A stretch of DNA of 7,327 bases, taken from NCBI GenBank assembly GCA_017308345.1, contig JAFKFE010000234.1:1-7327 (forward strand). Direction: 5' to 3'. A program made the translations under genes and the position numbers. Shown piece by piece: positions 1 through 6,157 of this stretch (positions are counted from its first letter, which is position 1; every line of letters starts with the position of its first letter). The stretch is from Alphaproteobacteria bacterium. GTDB taxonomy: Bacteria; Pseudomonadota; Alphaproteobacteria; Rhizobiales; Rhizobiaceae. The notes below the pieces were generated by a model. It saw only the letters and a list, made by a program, of their open reading frames with translations, ran no database searches and was not told the DNA's origin.

Positions 1-177
1 CAACAGCCCGAGTGGCGGCATTGCATACTGTTCTTCCTTGACGAAATGGTCGTGCAGGACTTGGGCAACGGCCTTGGCTGCCTCTCCAGTCTTCCCGCCG
101 ACCTTCGTCGCCTTGACGAGATCGGCATGCAGTTCCTCGTGCTCGATCTTCAGCGGAGCAGGGATATCGAACTTCAT
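1..177 (-). CDS. Hemerythrin/HHE cation-binding domain protein, N-terminal part (3' end outside window)
   Basis: The first 59 residues are visible and the gene runs off the left edge. They contain helices of the hemerythrin HHE type: IEHEELHADL near residues 11-20 and LHDHFVKEEQ near 41-50, giving the H...H and H..HF..EE pattern that places His and acidic ligands around a di-iron centre. Family members bind O2 or NO, or act in iron-sulfur repair; which applies here cannot be told. I chose the ATG at 177 because GGAG lies 6 nt upstream. An in-frame ATG at 189 would add four residues but has no comparable SD. There is no signal peptide, so it is probably cytoplasmic. It lies 55 nt downstream of the DUF6448-type gene on the same strand and may be co-transcribed with it, separated by a stem-loop. 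Confidence 0.8.
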   Translation of the reverse strand, partial: MKFDIPAPLKIEHEELHADLVKATKVGGKTGEAAKAVAQVLHDHFVKEEQYAMPPLGLL

Positions 178-198
178 CTTACTCTCCATCTATGAAGA

Positions 199-225
199 GC
201 CGGCACTCCCTTCTCGAGTGCCGGC
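199..225 (-). terminator. Intercistronic stem-loop (possible weak terminator or mRNA-processing hairpin)
   Basis: A perfect 10-bp inverted repeat has arms GCCGGCACTC (199-208) and GAGTGCCGGC (216-225) around a 7-nt loop. It lies just after the stop codon of the upstream minus-strand gene and before the SD of the hemerythrin gene. On the transcribed strand it is followed by TCTTCAT, not a clean U-run. It is therefore either an inefficient terminator or a stabilising hairpin giving different expression of the two genes. Confidence 0.5.
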
Positions 226-232
226 CTCTGTG

Positions 233-826
233 CTACTCGCGGTGATCCAGCGCGCCCTGCGCGGCTTGGCGAAGTCCTTCCACATAAGCGATGAAGCCGA
301 ACTCCGCGTCTACACGCTCGCGCGCACTGACAACTTCTGCCCGGGTTTGCGGCTCGTCAGGGGCATCCCGCGTATGAAGAACATGGCCGAACCGGGCATC
401 AAGCCCATGTTTGACCTCATTGTCGAGCAATGCCTTGACCTTGCTCAAGTCCGCGTTCGCGATCGCCTGCTCGGCGGCGGGTATTGCCGGACCAAAATCC
501 ATTCCGGCCGGCTTTAGCCCCGTATAGGGCGCGCCTTCGCCAGCCCTGTGCAGCCTGACAACTGTCTCCAGGAAGAAGCGCTCCGCCAGATCCTTGGCAT
601 CGCCGCCCCCCGCGCGAACTGCACGCGACTGGTTGAAGGCAGCTCCGATCTCCGCCTCCGCTGCCTCGGGCACGTAGGGCAGCACGACGTTCACGTTCCC
701 CGAATTGAGGGCGCTCATCGCGGCCGTAGCCACCGGACCATCGGCGGAGTCGCAATGGGCATACGCCTGCGACGTTGCAAGAAAGAGCGACCCGAAAAGA
801 GCGGAAATTAAGATTGGTGTTCGCAT
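233..826 (-). CDS. Exported DUF6448-type protein of unknown function
   Basis: This encodes 197 residues. Residues 1-23 form a Sec signal peptide: basic start MRTP, hydrophobic core, and a probable cut after AYA, leaving a mature N-terminus beginning HCDSADGPV. The HCD..DGPV start, followed by an A..AL.SGNV..VLP.V segment and a mostly helical Ala/Glu-rich body, matches my memory of the DUF6448 family, which has no assigned biochemical role. The mature protein is probably periplasmic. Later His and acidic residues (VKHGLDARFGHVLH region) could bind metal, but this is speculation. The ATG at 826 has AAGGAG 7 nt upstream. The gene is divergent from the Crp/Fnr regulator gene and precedes the hemerythrin-domain gene on the same strand. 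Family assignment is by recognition only. Confidence 0.75.
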   Translation of the reverse strand: MRTPILISALFGSLFLATSQAYAHCDSADGPVATAAMSALNSGNVNVVLPYVPEAAEAEIGAAFNQSRAVRAGGGDAKDLAERFFLETVVRLHRAGEGAPYTGLKPAGMDFGPAIPAAEQAIANADLSKVKALLDNEVKHGLDARFGHVLHTRDAPDEPQTRAEVVSARERVDAEFGFIAYVEGLRQAAQGALDHRE

Positions 827-901
827 GAATGTTCTCCTTCGTCACTGTCGGACAGCCGCCCGACGCGGGACCAAACATGTGAGATATCTTCCGATCGTTC
901 A

Positions 902-915
902 GCGACTTAAGTCGC
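902..915. promoter_or_regulatory. Perfect 14-bp palindrome, candidate operator
   Basis: GCGACTTAAGTCGC reads identically on both strands. It sits in the divergent intergenic region, centred 82 nt upstream of the DUF6448-type start codon. Size and symmetry fit a site for a dimeric regulator such as a Crp/Fnr protein, but the sequence matches neither the FNR (TTGAT-N4-ATCAA) nor the CRP (TGTGA-N6-TCACA) consensus. The protein that binds it is unknown. Confidence 0.35.
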
Positions 916-964
916 CTTGCTGCATTTTTTCGCTCGTGCGGCTTCTCCTATGACTGCGTTCGAC

Positions 965-1016
965 GCGTGCCGGCATCCGCCACTCCGATCCGGCTTACCT
1001 CGGGGTAACGGCACGC
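965..1016. other. Intergenic element with nested/alternative stem-loops
   Basis: An 8-bp outer stem pairs GCGTGCCG (965-972) with CGGCACGC (1009-1016). Directly next to its 3' arm is a 5-bp hairpin, TTACC (995-999) with GGTAA (1004-1008). A competing hairpin, GCCGG (969-973) with CCGGC (990-994), would exclude the outer stem. The region lies upstream of the FNR-like box, between divergent genes. It could be a small RNA, an untranslated leader or chance structure in GC-rich DNA. Confidence 0.25.
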
Positions 1017-1050
1017 AGCAAAAGCCAAGCGCGTCTGACAGCGTTGTTGT

Positions 1051-1064
1051 TTGATCCTGAACAA
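1051..1064 (+). promoter_or_regulatory. FNR/ANR-type box upstream of the Crp/Fnr regulator gene
   Basis: TTGATCCTGAACAA matches the FNR consensus TTGAT-N4-ATCAA at 9 of the 10 defined positions. Its centre (1057.5) is about 41 nt upstream of the transcription start expected from the -10-like TTTAAC at 1086-1091, which is the standard class II activator spacing. It therefore looks like an oxygen- or NO-responsive activator site for this gene. The downstream protein has a CRP-like recognition helix, so a separate FNR/ANR protein is a more likely binder than autoregulation. Confidence 0.5.
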
Positions 1065-1085
1065 AGCGGACGGCATCCCACCTCG

Positions 1086-1091
1086 TTTAAC
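1086..1091 (+). promoter_or_regulatory. Candidate -10 element of the Crp/Fnr gene promoter
   Basis: TTTAAC matches TATAAT at 4 of 6 positions. It stands where a -10 is expected for a class II promoter driven from the box at 1051-1064. Transcription would start near 1098, leaving a leader of about 24 nt that contains the GGAGG SD at 1110-1114. Confidence 0.35.
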
Positions 1092-1121
1092 CTGGTTCGG
1101 ACGCGATGTGGAGGAACACTG

Positions 1122-1829
1122 TTGGAACAACAGCAGCGATCCGTGGGCGATGTGCTTCGGCGGATTCCGTTTTTCGTCGAACTTGGCGAAGCCCCGCTGG
1201 CTGCACTCGCTCGCCAGGTGCGCACGCGGCGCTATGCACCGGGCGAAACGGTGGTCGCAGATGGCTGGCCATGTGAGGGGCTATCCTTTGTAGTCCGTGG
1301 CCACGTTCGTGTTTATCGCTCGACCTCCGACGGTCGGGAGCAGGTTCTCCGGGTGGTGGGTCCCGGCCGCACCTTCAACGAAGCCGCCGCGTTCGATGAA
1401 GGCCTGAATGCCGAGGGTGCCGTCGCGGTCGACGCAGTCGTCACCGGATTGGTGCCGAGTGCCGTCCTTCGCACCGAGATTGACCGACACCCCGAAATCG
1501 CCAAAGCGGCCGCGCGGTTGCTTGCCAATCGTCAGCGCGCGCTTGGCCAGATGGTCGAGGACCTGGGAGTCCGCGACGTGACGGCTAGGGTAGCCAAGGT
1601 GCTGCTCGGCTGCGCTGGCCGTTACGATCACGTGGTCGACGGCGCGCCCGGCGCCTGCTCGCGCATCACGCACCAGGAAATCGCCAGCATGGTCGGATCG
1701 GTGCGCGAGGTAGTCCAGCGGTCGCTGAAGGAGCTCGAGCGCAAAGGCGCAATCAAACTGGAGCGTGCGCATATCAAGATTGTCAGCGTCGGCACCCTGG
1801 AACGGTTCAGCGAAGGATCAGGCGATTAG
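1122..1829 (+). CDS. Crp/Fnr-family transcriptional regulator
   Basis: The product is 235 residues from a TTG start. Residues ~10-125 form the cyclic-nucleotide-binding-type beta-roll (DVLRRIPFF, then GETVVADG, LSFVVRGHVRVYR and GPGRTFNEAAAF), followed by the long dimerisation helix (~125-150). The C-terminal winged helix-turn-helix is at ~181-215, with recognition helix GSVREVVQRSLKEL. Its R-E-x-x-x-R spacing is that of CRP, not the E-x-x-S-R of FNR. The FNR Fe-S cysteine cluster is absent, and the CRP cAMP-contacting Arg-Ser pair is replaced (NAEGAV), so neither a 4Fe-4S cluster nor cAMP is the obvious signal. I prefer TTG at 1122 because GGAGG lies 7 nt upstream and the FNR-like box and -10 lie just before it. 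An ATG at 1044 gives 26 more residues that look non-coding and overlap the box. It is divergent from the DUF6448/hemerythrin genes and may control them. Confidence 0.88.
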   Translation: MEQQQRSVGDVLRRIPFFVELGEAPLAALARQVRTRRYAPGETVVADGWPCEGLSFVVRGHVRVYRSTSDGREQVLRVVGPGRTFNEAAAFDEGLNAEGAVAVDAVVTGLVPSAVLRTEIDRHPEIAKAAARLLANRQRALGQMVEDLGVRDVTARVAKVLLGCAGRYDHVVDGAPGACSRITHQEIASMVGSVREVVQRSLKELERKGAIKLERAHIKIVSVGTLERFSEGSGD

Positions 1830-2017
1830 GATTTGATCCCGCAATTTAGGGAGCGCCGTGCATTCGAAGCGCGCAAGCAGCTTCGTCGCCGCACATTCCC
1901 TGGTTCAATGCCAATGTCGTATTTGTTTCCAGCAGGGGGATGGACGGTCGTCGGTCTATTGTCGCCTTTGGCGGTTCCCGGCGATTTAACCTCCATGCCT
2001 GTCCTGCCGGATGGGTT
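1830..2017. other. Convergent intergenic spacer with no supported gene
   Basis: This 188-nt spacer separates the 3' ends of two convergent genes. I see only weak hairpins, for example CGCC (1963-1966) with GGCG (1970-1973), or TCGCC (1962-1966) with GGCGA (1980-1984). None has a strong U-tract, so no terminator is called. A plus-strand open frame across it shows no family features and runs into the opposing gene. Confidence 0.4.
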
Positions 2018-2410
2018 CTATCTTTCCAATTTGAAGGTCTGCTTGCCTGCTCTCAGGCCGACATAACCGTTGCCTGATCCGACCAATTTCACGCACCGCT
2101 CAGGCAGCAGTGCCCCGGGCTTGAGACACAAGCCATCCGGTGTCGGCCGCCATTTCGGGGATAGTTCCAACAGGCCGCTATTCATTTTGCCTGTGCCATT
2201 CTGAAAAAGCACGAGAGTACCAGCGCGGCCATCGTCCGTCGTCATTTTCCAGGGCCGTCCGTCTGCGATATCACGAGCTGGAGACACCCCCTCTGCCTTA
2301 CTTGGATTCGTCGAGATGCCCGTCACGATGATGAGCGCAAAAAATAAAAGCGACAGCCAGAGTCTCTTTTCGTGCCTGCCCCAATGACTGCATCTTTCCA
2401 GATTTTCCAA
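2018..2410 (-). CDS. Small exported protein of unknown function (TTG start)
   Basis: The product is 130 residues. A basic stretch (GRHEKR) precedes a hydrophobic segment at ~17-33 (LWLSLLFFALIIVTG) and a possible signal-peptidase cut after SKA near residue 39, so the ~91-residue remainder is probably periplasmic. If uncut, the segment would be a membrane anchor. The mature part starts with a GRPWKM...AGTLVLF..GTGKM strand-rich segment and continues through PKWRPT and GLCLKPG to PERCVKLV, GNGYVGLRAG and a Leu-Glu-Arg end. Its two cysteines (about residues 95 and 106) could form a disulfide. Compact composition and repeated Gly turns suggest a small beta-sheet domain. I do not recognise the family. 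The TTG at 2410 is chosen because AGGAG lies 7 nt upstream; the frame stays open to 2764, but that extension overlaps the ABC gene and looks non-coding. Its relation to the exporter operon 259 nt upstream is unknown. Confidence 0.65.
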   Translation of the reverse strand: MENLERCSHWGRHEKRLWLSLLFFALIIVTGISTNPSKAEGVSPARDIADGRPWKMTTDDGRAGTLVLFQNGTGKMNSGLLELSPKWRPTPDGLCLKPGALLPERCVKLVGSGNGYVGLRAGKQTFKLER

Positions 2411-2528
2411 TATTCTGCTCCTGAAGCTAGAAATGCGAAGGGATACGCCCCGCGGAGCAACTCCTGTTCGTGAAGAGCCGCTCGCCGCTGAGGTTTGTAG
2501 AGGCATGTCCCCTGAGGAAGACGATAGC

Positions 2529-2569
2529 CTAACCGGATTTTCGGTTAGACGTCCGACGTGATTTTCGGT
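2529..2569. repeat. Small inverted repeat combined with a direct repeat
   Basis: CTAACCG (2529-2535) and CGGTTAG (2542-2548) form a perfect 7-bp inverted repeat with a 6-nt loop. The decamer GATTTTCGGT occurs at 2536-2545 and again at 2560-2569, 24 bp apart start to start. The cluster lies about 120-160 nt upstream of the exported-protein start, where regulator binding is possible. No binding protein is suggested by the sequence. Confidence 0.35.
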
Positions 2570-2641
2570 GCACCTGGAAGGTGGATCTAGCATTGATGAC
2601 GACAAGCCAATGCTCATGTTCCTGGATGCAGAGACGAATAC

Positions 2642-2655
2642 GTGACGGCGATCAC
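2642..2655. promoter_or_regulatory. CRP-like dyad GTGA-N6-TCAC
   Basis: GTGA (2642-2645) and TCAC (2652-2655) are separated by 6 nt, exactly the inner core of the CRP consensus TGTGA-N6-TCACA; the outer bases do not match. I saw only one such dyad in the window. It lies between the ABC operon's stop codon and the exported-protein gene, about 230 nt upstream of the latter's start. A Crp/Fnr protein with a CRP-like recognition helix is encoded nearby, but a chance match is quite possible. Confidence 0.25.
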
Positions 2656-2669
2656 TCTCGGTCGGCTTG

Positions 2670-3380
2670 TCAATCAAAGCCGCGCCCCTCTCCTGCCTCT
2701 TCATGGGTGATGCCGTCCCTGATATGGTAGATGCGCTTGAACGTCGGGATGATCTTCTCGTCATGCGTGACGACGATGATGGCCGTTCCGAACCGAGCGG
2801 CCATTTGATTGAGAATGCGGATCACCGTCAGCGCCCGCACGCTGTCGAGCGGTGCGGTCGGCTCGTCGGCGAGGATGACAGGCGGCCGATTGACCAGACC
2901 GCGCGCGATCGCCACCCGTTGCTGTTCTCCGCCGGAAAGCTGCGAGGGCATCGCGATCGCGCGATGCTCGACATCAAGGGCTTTCAGGAGATCACGGGCA
3001 CGCTGTCGCGATTCATTGTTCGCAACACCGGCCAGCATAGGCAGCAAGGCCACATTGTCGGTGACGTCCAGAAAAGGAATGAGGTACGGCGCCTGGAAGA
3101 CGAAACCGATCTTGTCGCGCCTTAACGCGCGAAGATCTCGGATTTTCCACCCGTGGTCATAGATCACCTCGGCACCGAGGGTCATCCGTCCCTGGCTTGG
3201 ATCAATAACGGCGCCCAGAGCCTTGAGCAGCGTGCTCTTGCCTGAGCCCGACGGGCCGATCAGACCGACCACTTCGCCAGGCGCGACCTGCATGTTGACG
3301 TTCTTGAGGGCATCGACCGCGGTGTCGCCGCTGCCATAACGCTTCCCGAGGCCTTCGATGAAAATTCCCCCGCTGGCCAT
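2670..3380 (-). CDS. ABC exporter ATP-binding protein, DevA/LolD/MacB-type
   Basis: The product is 236 residues, the usual size for a single-domain ABC ATPase. It hydrolyses ATP on the cytoplasmic face to power the neighbouring FtsX-type permease. Visible motifs are Walker [10 protein letters not shown] (42-50), Q-loop glutamine in FVFQAPYL (~96), signature LSGGEQQ (148-154), Walker B VILADEP with catalytic Glu (~173), a D-loop-like APLD and switch histidine VVTHD (~206). All catalytic residues are present. The family is that of LolD, MacB and cyanobacterial DevA, which work by mechanotransmission with four-TM permeases. I chose ATG 3380: it lies 1 nt after the permease stop codon, with a G-rich SD-like run in the permease's last codons. 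An upstream start at 3446 would extend into the permease gene. It is last in the five-gene operon. Substrate is unknown. Confidence 0.9.
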   Translation of the reverse strand: MASGGIFIEGLGKRYGSGDTAVDALKNVNMQVAPGEVVGLIGPSGSGKSTLLKALGAVIDPSQGRMTLGAEVIYDHGWKIRDLRALRRDKIGFVFQAPYLIPFLDVTDNVALLPMLAGVANNESRQRARDLLKALDVEHRAIAMPSQLSGGEQQRVAIARGLVNRPPVILADEPTAPLDSVRALTVIRILNQMAARFGTAIIVVTHDEKIIPTFKRIYHIRDGITHEEAGEGRGFD

Positions 3381-3381
3381 C

Positions 3382-4584
3382 TCAACCCCCGATCGCTTCG
3401 GCGGGGTCGACCTTGAGAGCCATACGAATGGCGACGACGCTGGCAATCGCGCATATGATTACAACTGCGACAAGCCCGACAGCCGTATCTTCGGAAAGAA
3501 GCAGAACGAACTTCGGAAACAGAGGAGCCGCGAAAGTCGCCGTAATCTTGCCGACGACGAAGCCTATCAGTCCGAGCACGACCGCCTGCTGCAGAATCAT
3601 GGCCGCGATGGTTCGATTGCGCGTGCCGATCAGTTTCAGCACAGCAATCTCGCGTATCTTGTCCATCGTGAGCGTGTAGATGATGAAGGCGACGATGGCG
3701 GCGCTGACGACGGCCAGGATGGCCAGGAACATCCCGATCTGCTTGGCGGAAGTTGCTATCAGCTTGCCGACCAGGATTCCTTCCATCTGCGGGCGCGTAT
3801 AGACCGTCAGCCGTTTCCACCTTGCGATGTCGGCCGCGATCCGTGCCGGATCGAAACCAGGTTTGATGCGCACCAGAACGGCGTTCACATAAGGGTTGCT
3901 GTTTTGCGAGGCGATGACGGCATCCAGCAGGCCAGGCACTCCGGGCCGGTTGAACTCGGGATTCTCGCCAGTGCGCCGGCGTTGGCGGACAATGGAATCG
4001 TTGTCCTTGACGAATTGCGCTTCTTGCGCGTCCTTCAGCGGGATGAAGATCATGGGATCGCCGCCGGACGACACAGCGCGCCGGGTGAGCCCGACGACGG
4101 CATAGCGGTTCCGTCGGACAGTGAGGATATCGCCGACAGAGAAGCCGGTCGCGGCATCCGCCACCGCTTCATAATGGCCGCGCGTGACCTGGCGCCCGGC
4201 AATGAGAAATCGCGGCCAGCCAGGTGTCGCCATATCCCCCGGCGCGATGCCGACCACCATCGCCCGCACGTCCTCGTTCCCCTTTCGGACCTGCATCGTC
4301 AGGTAGGTGACGTTCGCAACCCGCTCGACCCCGGGGGTCGTCAGGATCATCCGATAGATATCGTCATTGATGCTGGAGGATTCGGCATAGGGGCCGAGCG
4401 TATTCTGCTGGACGACCCACATATCGGCGCCGCTATTGTCGAGCAGGACCTTGCCGTCATCGACCATGCCTCGATAGACGCCGGCCATGGTGAAGGTGAC
4501 GCCGATGAGCAGGCCGAGCCCGATCCCGGTGAAGACGAACTTGCCCCACGAGTGCAGGATGTCGCGACCGGCGAGGCTGATCAT
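3382..4584 (-). CDS. ABC exporter permease, MacB/DevC-like FtsX-family
   Basis: The product is 400 residues with FtsX/MacB topology. One membrane helix lies near the N-terminus (~15-37), then a large periplasmic domain (~40-280, MacB-like core), then three helices (~281-303, 326-348, 367-388). The cytoplasmic coupling segment DKIREIAVLKLIGTRNRTI (~308-326), which contacts the ATPase, and the terminal DPAEAIGG are typical of FtsX permeases. With one such domain and a separate ATPase, it resembles DevC more than fused MacB; a homodimer would form the channel-less mechanotransmitter. The ATG at 4584 overlaps the adaptor's stop by 4 nt (ATGA), with GGAG 8 nt upstream inside the adaptor gene. The same frame stays open to 5340, but that part lies entirely within the adaptor gene and is a shadow. 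Confidence 0.9.
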   Translation of the reverse strand: MISLAGRDILHSWGKFVFTGIGLGLLIGVTFTMAGVYRGMVDDGKVLLDNSGADMWVVQQNTLGPYAESSSINDDIYRMILTTPGVERVANVTYLTMQVRKGNEDVRAMVVGIAPGDMATPGWPRFLIAGRQVTRGHYEAVADAATGFSVGDILTVRRNRYAVVGLTRRAVSSGGDPMIFIPLKDAQEAQFVKDNDSIVRQRRRTGENPEFNRPGVPGLLDAVIASQNSNPYVNAVLVRIKPGFDPARIAADIARWKRLTVYTRPQMEGILVGKLIATSAKQIGMFLAILAVVSAAIVAFIIYTLTMDKIREIAVLKLIGTRNRTIAAMILQQAVVLGLIGFVVGKITATFAAPLFPKFVLLLSEDTAVGLVAVVIICAIASVVAIRMALKVDPAEAIGG

Positions 4585-5774
4585 TTGAGAAGCTCCGTTG
4601 GATTCTCGGTCACGTGGATGCGACTCGTGTCGGTCAGCCTCGAGGCGCTGTAAACGACGACCTTGTCGCCGGCTTGCAGGCCGTTGGTGACCTGAACGGT
4701 CCCGCCAAGGTCCGAGGCGCCGAGTTGAACCGCGGTGAAACGGGCTTTTCCATCCTCGATCTTCCAGACACCTGCCTTGCCATCGACATTCTGGATTGCG
4801 GCATTCGGGATTGCCGGCGCTGCGGGAAGCTTGGGCAGGGCAACCGTCACTTCGGCCAGTTCCCCCATCGGAGGGAACGGGTCGGGAAGAGTATCGAATT
4901 CCACCTTGGCCAGATTTTCTTCGGTCACCGGGTCCGCAACCACTTCCACACGAGAAACCCGTCCCGGCAGAGCCATGCCACCGTGCGAGCGCAATGTGAT
5001 CTGAGCCGAAAGCCCCTTGCGCAGACCGGTTGCCGCAATTTGATCGAATCGGGCATCGATCCAGAGATTGCCAGGGTCGATCATTTCTATGACCGCCTGG
5101 CCGGCGACCATGGTTGTTCCCGGTTCGGCGTTGCGGGCAGCGATCACCCCATCGACTGGCGCGCGCAGAATCAGGTCTTCCCGCTGCTTGGTCAGGCCGT
5201 CGCGATCGGCGCGATTGCGTTGCAGGTCCTGTTGTGCGGCAAGAAGATTTGACTCGGCGGCTGAGAAGGCGGCGAGCGCCACCTGGCTGTCCTGCCGCTT
5301 GGTTTCGACCGCCACTTCGCTGACGGTGCGGCTGCTCCAAAGCTCGTCATAGCGTTTTGCCTGGGTGCGGGCATAATCCTTGCGCGCCAAGGCATCGTCC
5401 ACCTGCGCTTCGGCTGCCTTTATTGACGCTTCGGCGCGGCGGATCGCAGCGTCGAGCGCCGCAAGGCGATCATCGAGATCCACCGGGTCCATTTCCGCCA
5501 GGACCTGACCGGCGCGCACCTTATCGCCCACGTCGACGTTAATCTTGCCAATGCGGCCGGCGATGGTGGGTCCGATCTTGTAAGAGAAACGAGCTTCGAC
5601 CGTGCCAATTCCAAAGATTGCTGGCGATACAGATCGGCCTTCGACATCTGCAACCATGACGGCGACCGGCGCCAGCGGCCCCGATCTCAGCACCACGTAA
5701 CCGAACAAGGCGGCGATTGGAGCCGCGACAGCCAGAAGCATCAGGGTGCGGCGCTGCAACGAGGGAAGTCTCAC
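4581..5774 (-). CDS. Periplasmic adaptor (membrane fusion) protein, HlyD/MacA/DevB-type
   Basis: The product is 397 residues. An N-terminal membrane anchor spans ~10-29 (TLMLLAVAAPIAALFGYVVL). The first lipoyl half is GRIGKINVDVGDKVRAGQVL (~73-92), followed by an Ala/Glu/Arg-rich coiled-coil hairpin (~100-200), the second lipoyl half LILRAPVDGVI to QAVIEMID (~201-233), then beta-barrel and membrane-proximal domains. Such proteins bridge an inner-membrane transporter and a TolC-like outer-membrane channel; none is encoded in this window. I chose GTG 5774: GGAGG lies 7 nt upstream, and GTG overlaps the preceding TGA stop (GTGA). The ATG at 5792 adds six residues but lacks a good SD. The mix with an FtsX permease and separate ATPase is that of DevBCA-type exporters. 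Confidence 0.9.
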   Translation of the reverse strand: MRLPSLQRRTLMLLAVAAPIAALFGYVVLRSGPLAPVAVMVADVEGRSVSPAIFGIGTVEARFSYKIGPTIAGRIGKINVDVGDKVRAGQVLAEMDPVDLDDRLAALDAAIRRAEASIKAAEAQVDDALARKDYARTQAKRYDELWSSRTVSEVAVETKRQDSQVALAAFSAAESNLLAAQQDLQRNRADRDGLTKQREDLILRAPVDGVIAARNAEPGTTMVAGQAVIEMIDPGNLWIDARFDQIAATGLRKGLSAQITLRSHGGMALPGRVSRVEVVADPVTEENLAKVEFDTLPDPFPPMGELAEVTVALPKLPAAPAIPNAAIQNVDGKAGVWKIEDGKARFTAVQLGASDLGGTVQVTNGLQAGDKVVVYSASRLTDTSRIHVTENPTELLK

Positions 5775-6157
5775 CGAACTGCCTCCACACATGCTCGATA
5801 AGATTTGAAAGCACCGGGAGCCGCCTCCCGGATTCCGCTGATTTCATCCGCGTCAAGCGCCCTGAACACCAAATGCTGGATCGCGGCAATGAACAGACGG
5901 GCGGCAGTTTCCGTGCCCAGCGTGTCGCGTATCTCGCCGCACTGCCGGGCTTCCGCTATCACACAGGAAAGCCGCTGCTCGTACCGCCGGATGAATGTCG
6001 CCATCATCAGCTTCAGCGGGGACTTGGCCGTACGCCCCGGCGCGCCGAGCAACAGCTGCGGGACATCCGGATGGTCCGCAACAAAATTGACATCGGCCAT
6101 GAACATGGCTTCAAGGGATGGCATCGGGGATTTACGGGCCAAGGAAGAGTGGATCAT
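5771..6157 (-). CDS. Stand-alone TetR-type ligand-binding/dimerisation domain lacking the HTH
   Basis: The product is 128 residues. Residues 10-128 align without gaps to residues 84-202 of the TetR regulator encoded just upstream, with about 54 identities in 119 by hand count. Shared blocks include LEA.FMA, DHP.VP, RY..RL, ARLFI/VTLFI..IQ.LV, APG.F..YR and the end VEAV. No helix-turn-helix is present: upstream sequence in this frame is out-of-frame DNA of the first TetR gene. It should therefore keep the ligand pocket and dimer interface but not bind DNA. ATG 6157 overlaps the previous stop (ATGA), with GAGG 7 nt upstream; its own stop overlaps the adaptor's GTG. Both overlaps, the open frame and substitutions spread along the domain argue for a functioning gene and not a fresh truncation. 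Possible roles are heterodimer partner, decoy or ligand sensor. Confidence 0.75.
   Translation of the reverse strand: MIHSSLARKSPMPSLEAMFMADVNFVADHPDVPQLLLGAPGRTAKSPLKLMMATFIRRYEQRLSCVIAEARQCGEIRDTLGTETAARLFIAAIQHLVFRALDADEISGIREAAPGAFKSYRACVEAVR

Larger units (their letters stand above)
2411..2669. other. Gene-free region upstream of the small exported protein gene
   Basis: These 259 nt separate the end of the ABC operon from the small exported protein gene on the same strand, and should hold that gene's promoter. No convincing -35/-10 pair is visible. The region contains a 7-bp inverted repeat and a 10-bp direct repeat (2529-2569) and a CRP-like dyad (2642-2655), described separately. A 41-codon plus-strand frame starting at ATG 2433 has no good SD and no recognisable features. 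Confidence 0.4.

Noticed and set aside
38..517. 159-codon plus-strand frame
   Set aside because: It runs antisense across two genes with clear features and a stem-loop, and has no domain features.
2664..2681. Possible terminator at the end of the ABC operon (GGCTT...AAGCC)
   Set aside because: It has only a 5-bp stem and 8-nt loop, overlaps the stop codon and has no U-tract.
2411..2764. 118-codon N-terminal extension of the small exported protein
   Set aside because: It is Ser/Arg-rich, overlaps the ABC ATPase gene and would bury the signal peptide. TTG 2410 has a strong SD.
3358..4653. Long plus-strand open frame of 431 codons
   Set aside because: It lies antisense over the permease and its flanks, its translation is rich in Asp, His and Arg with no domain, and the opposite frame has clear FtsX features. 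It is a shadow of GC-rich coding DNA.
4585..5340. N-terminal 252-codon extension of the permease frame
   Set aside because: It lies entirely within the adaptor gene in another frame; the translation is low-complexity Arg/Ser/Gly. The coupled ATG at 4584 is the sensible start.
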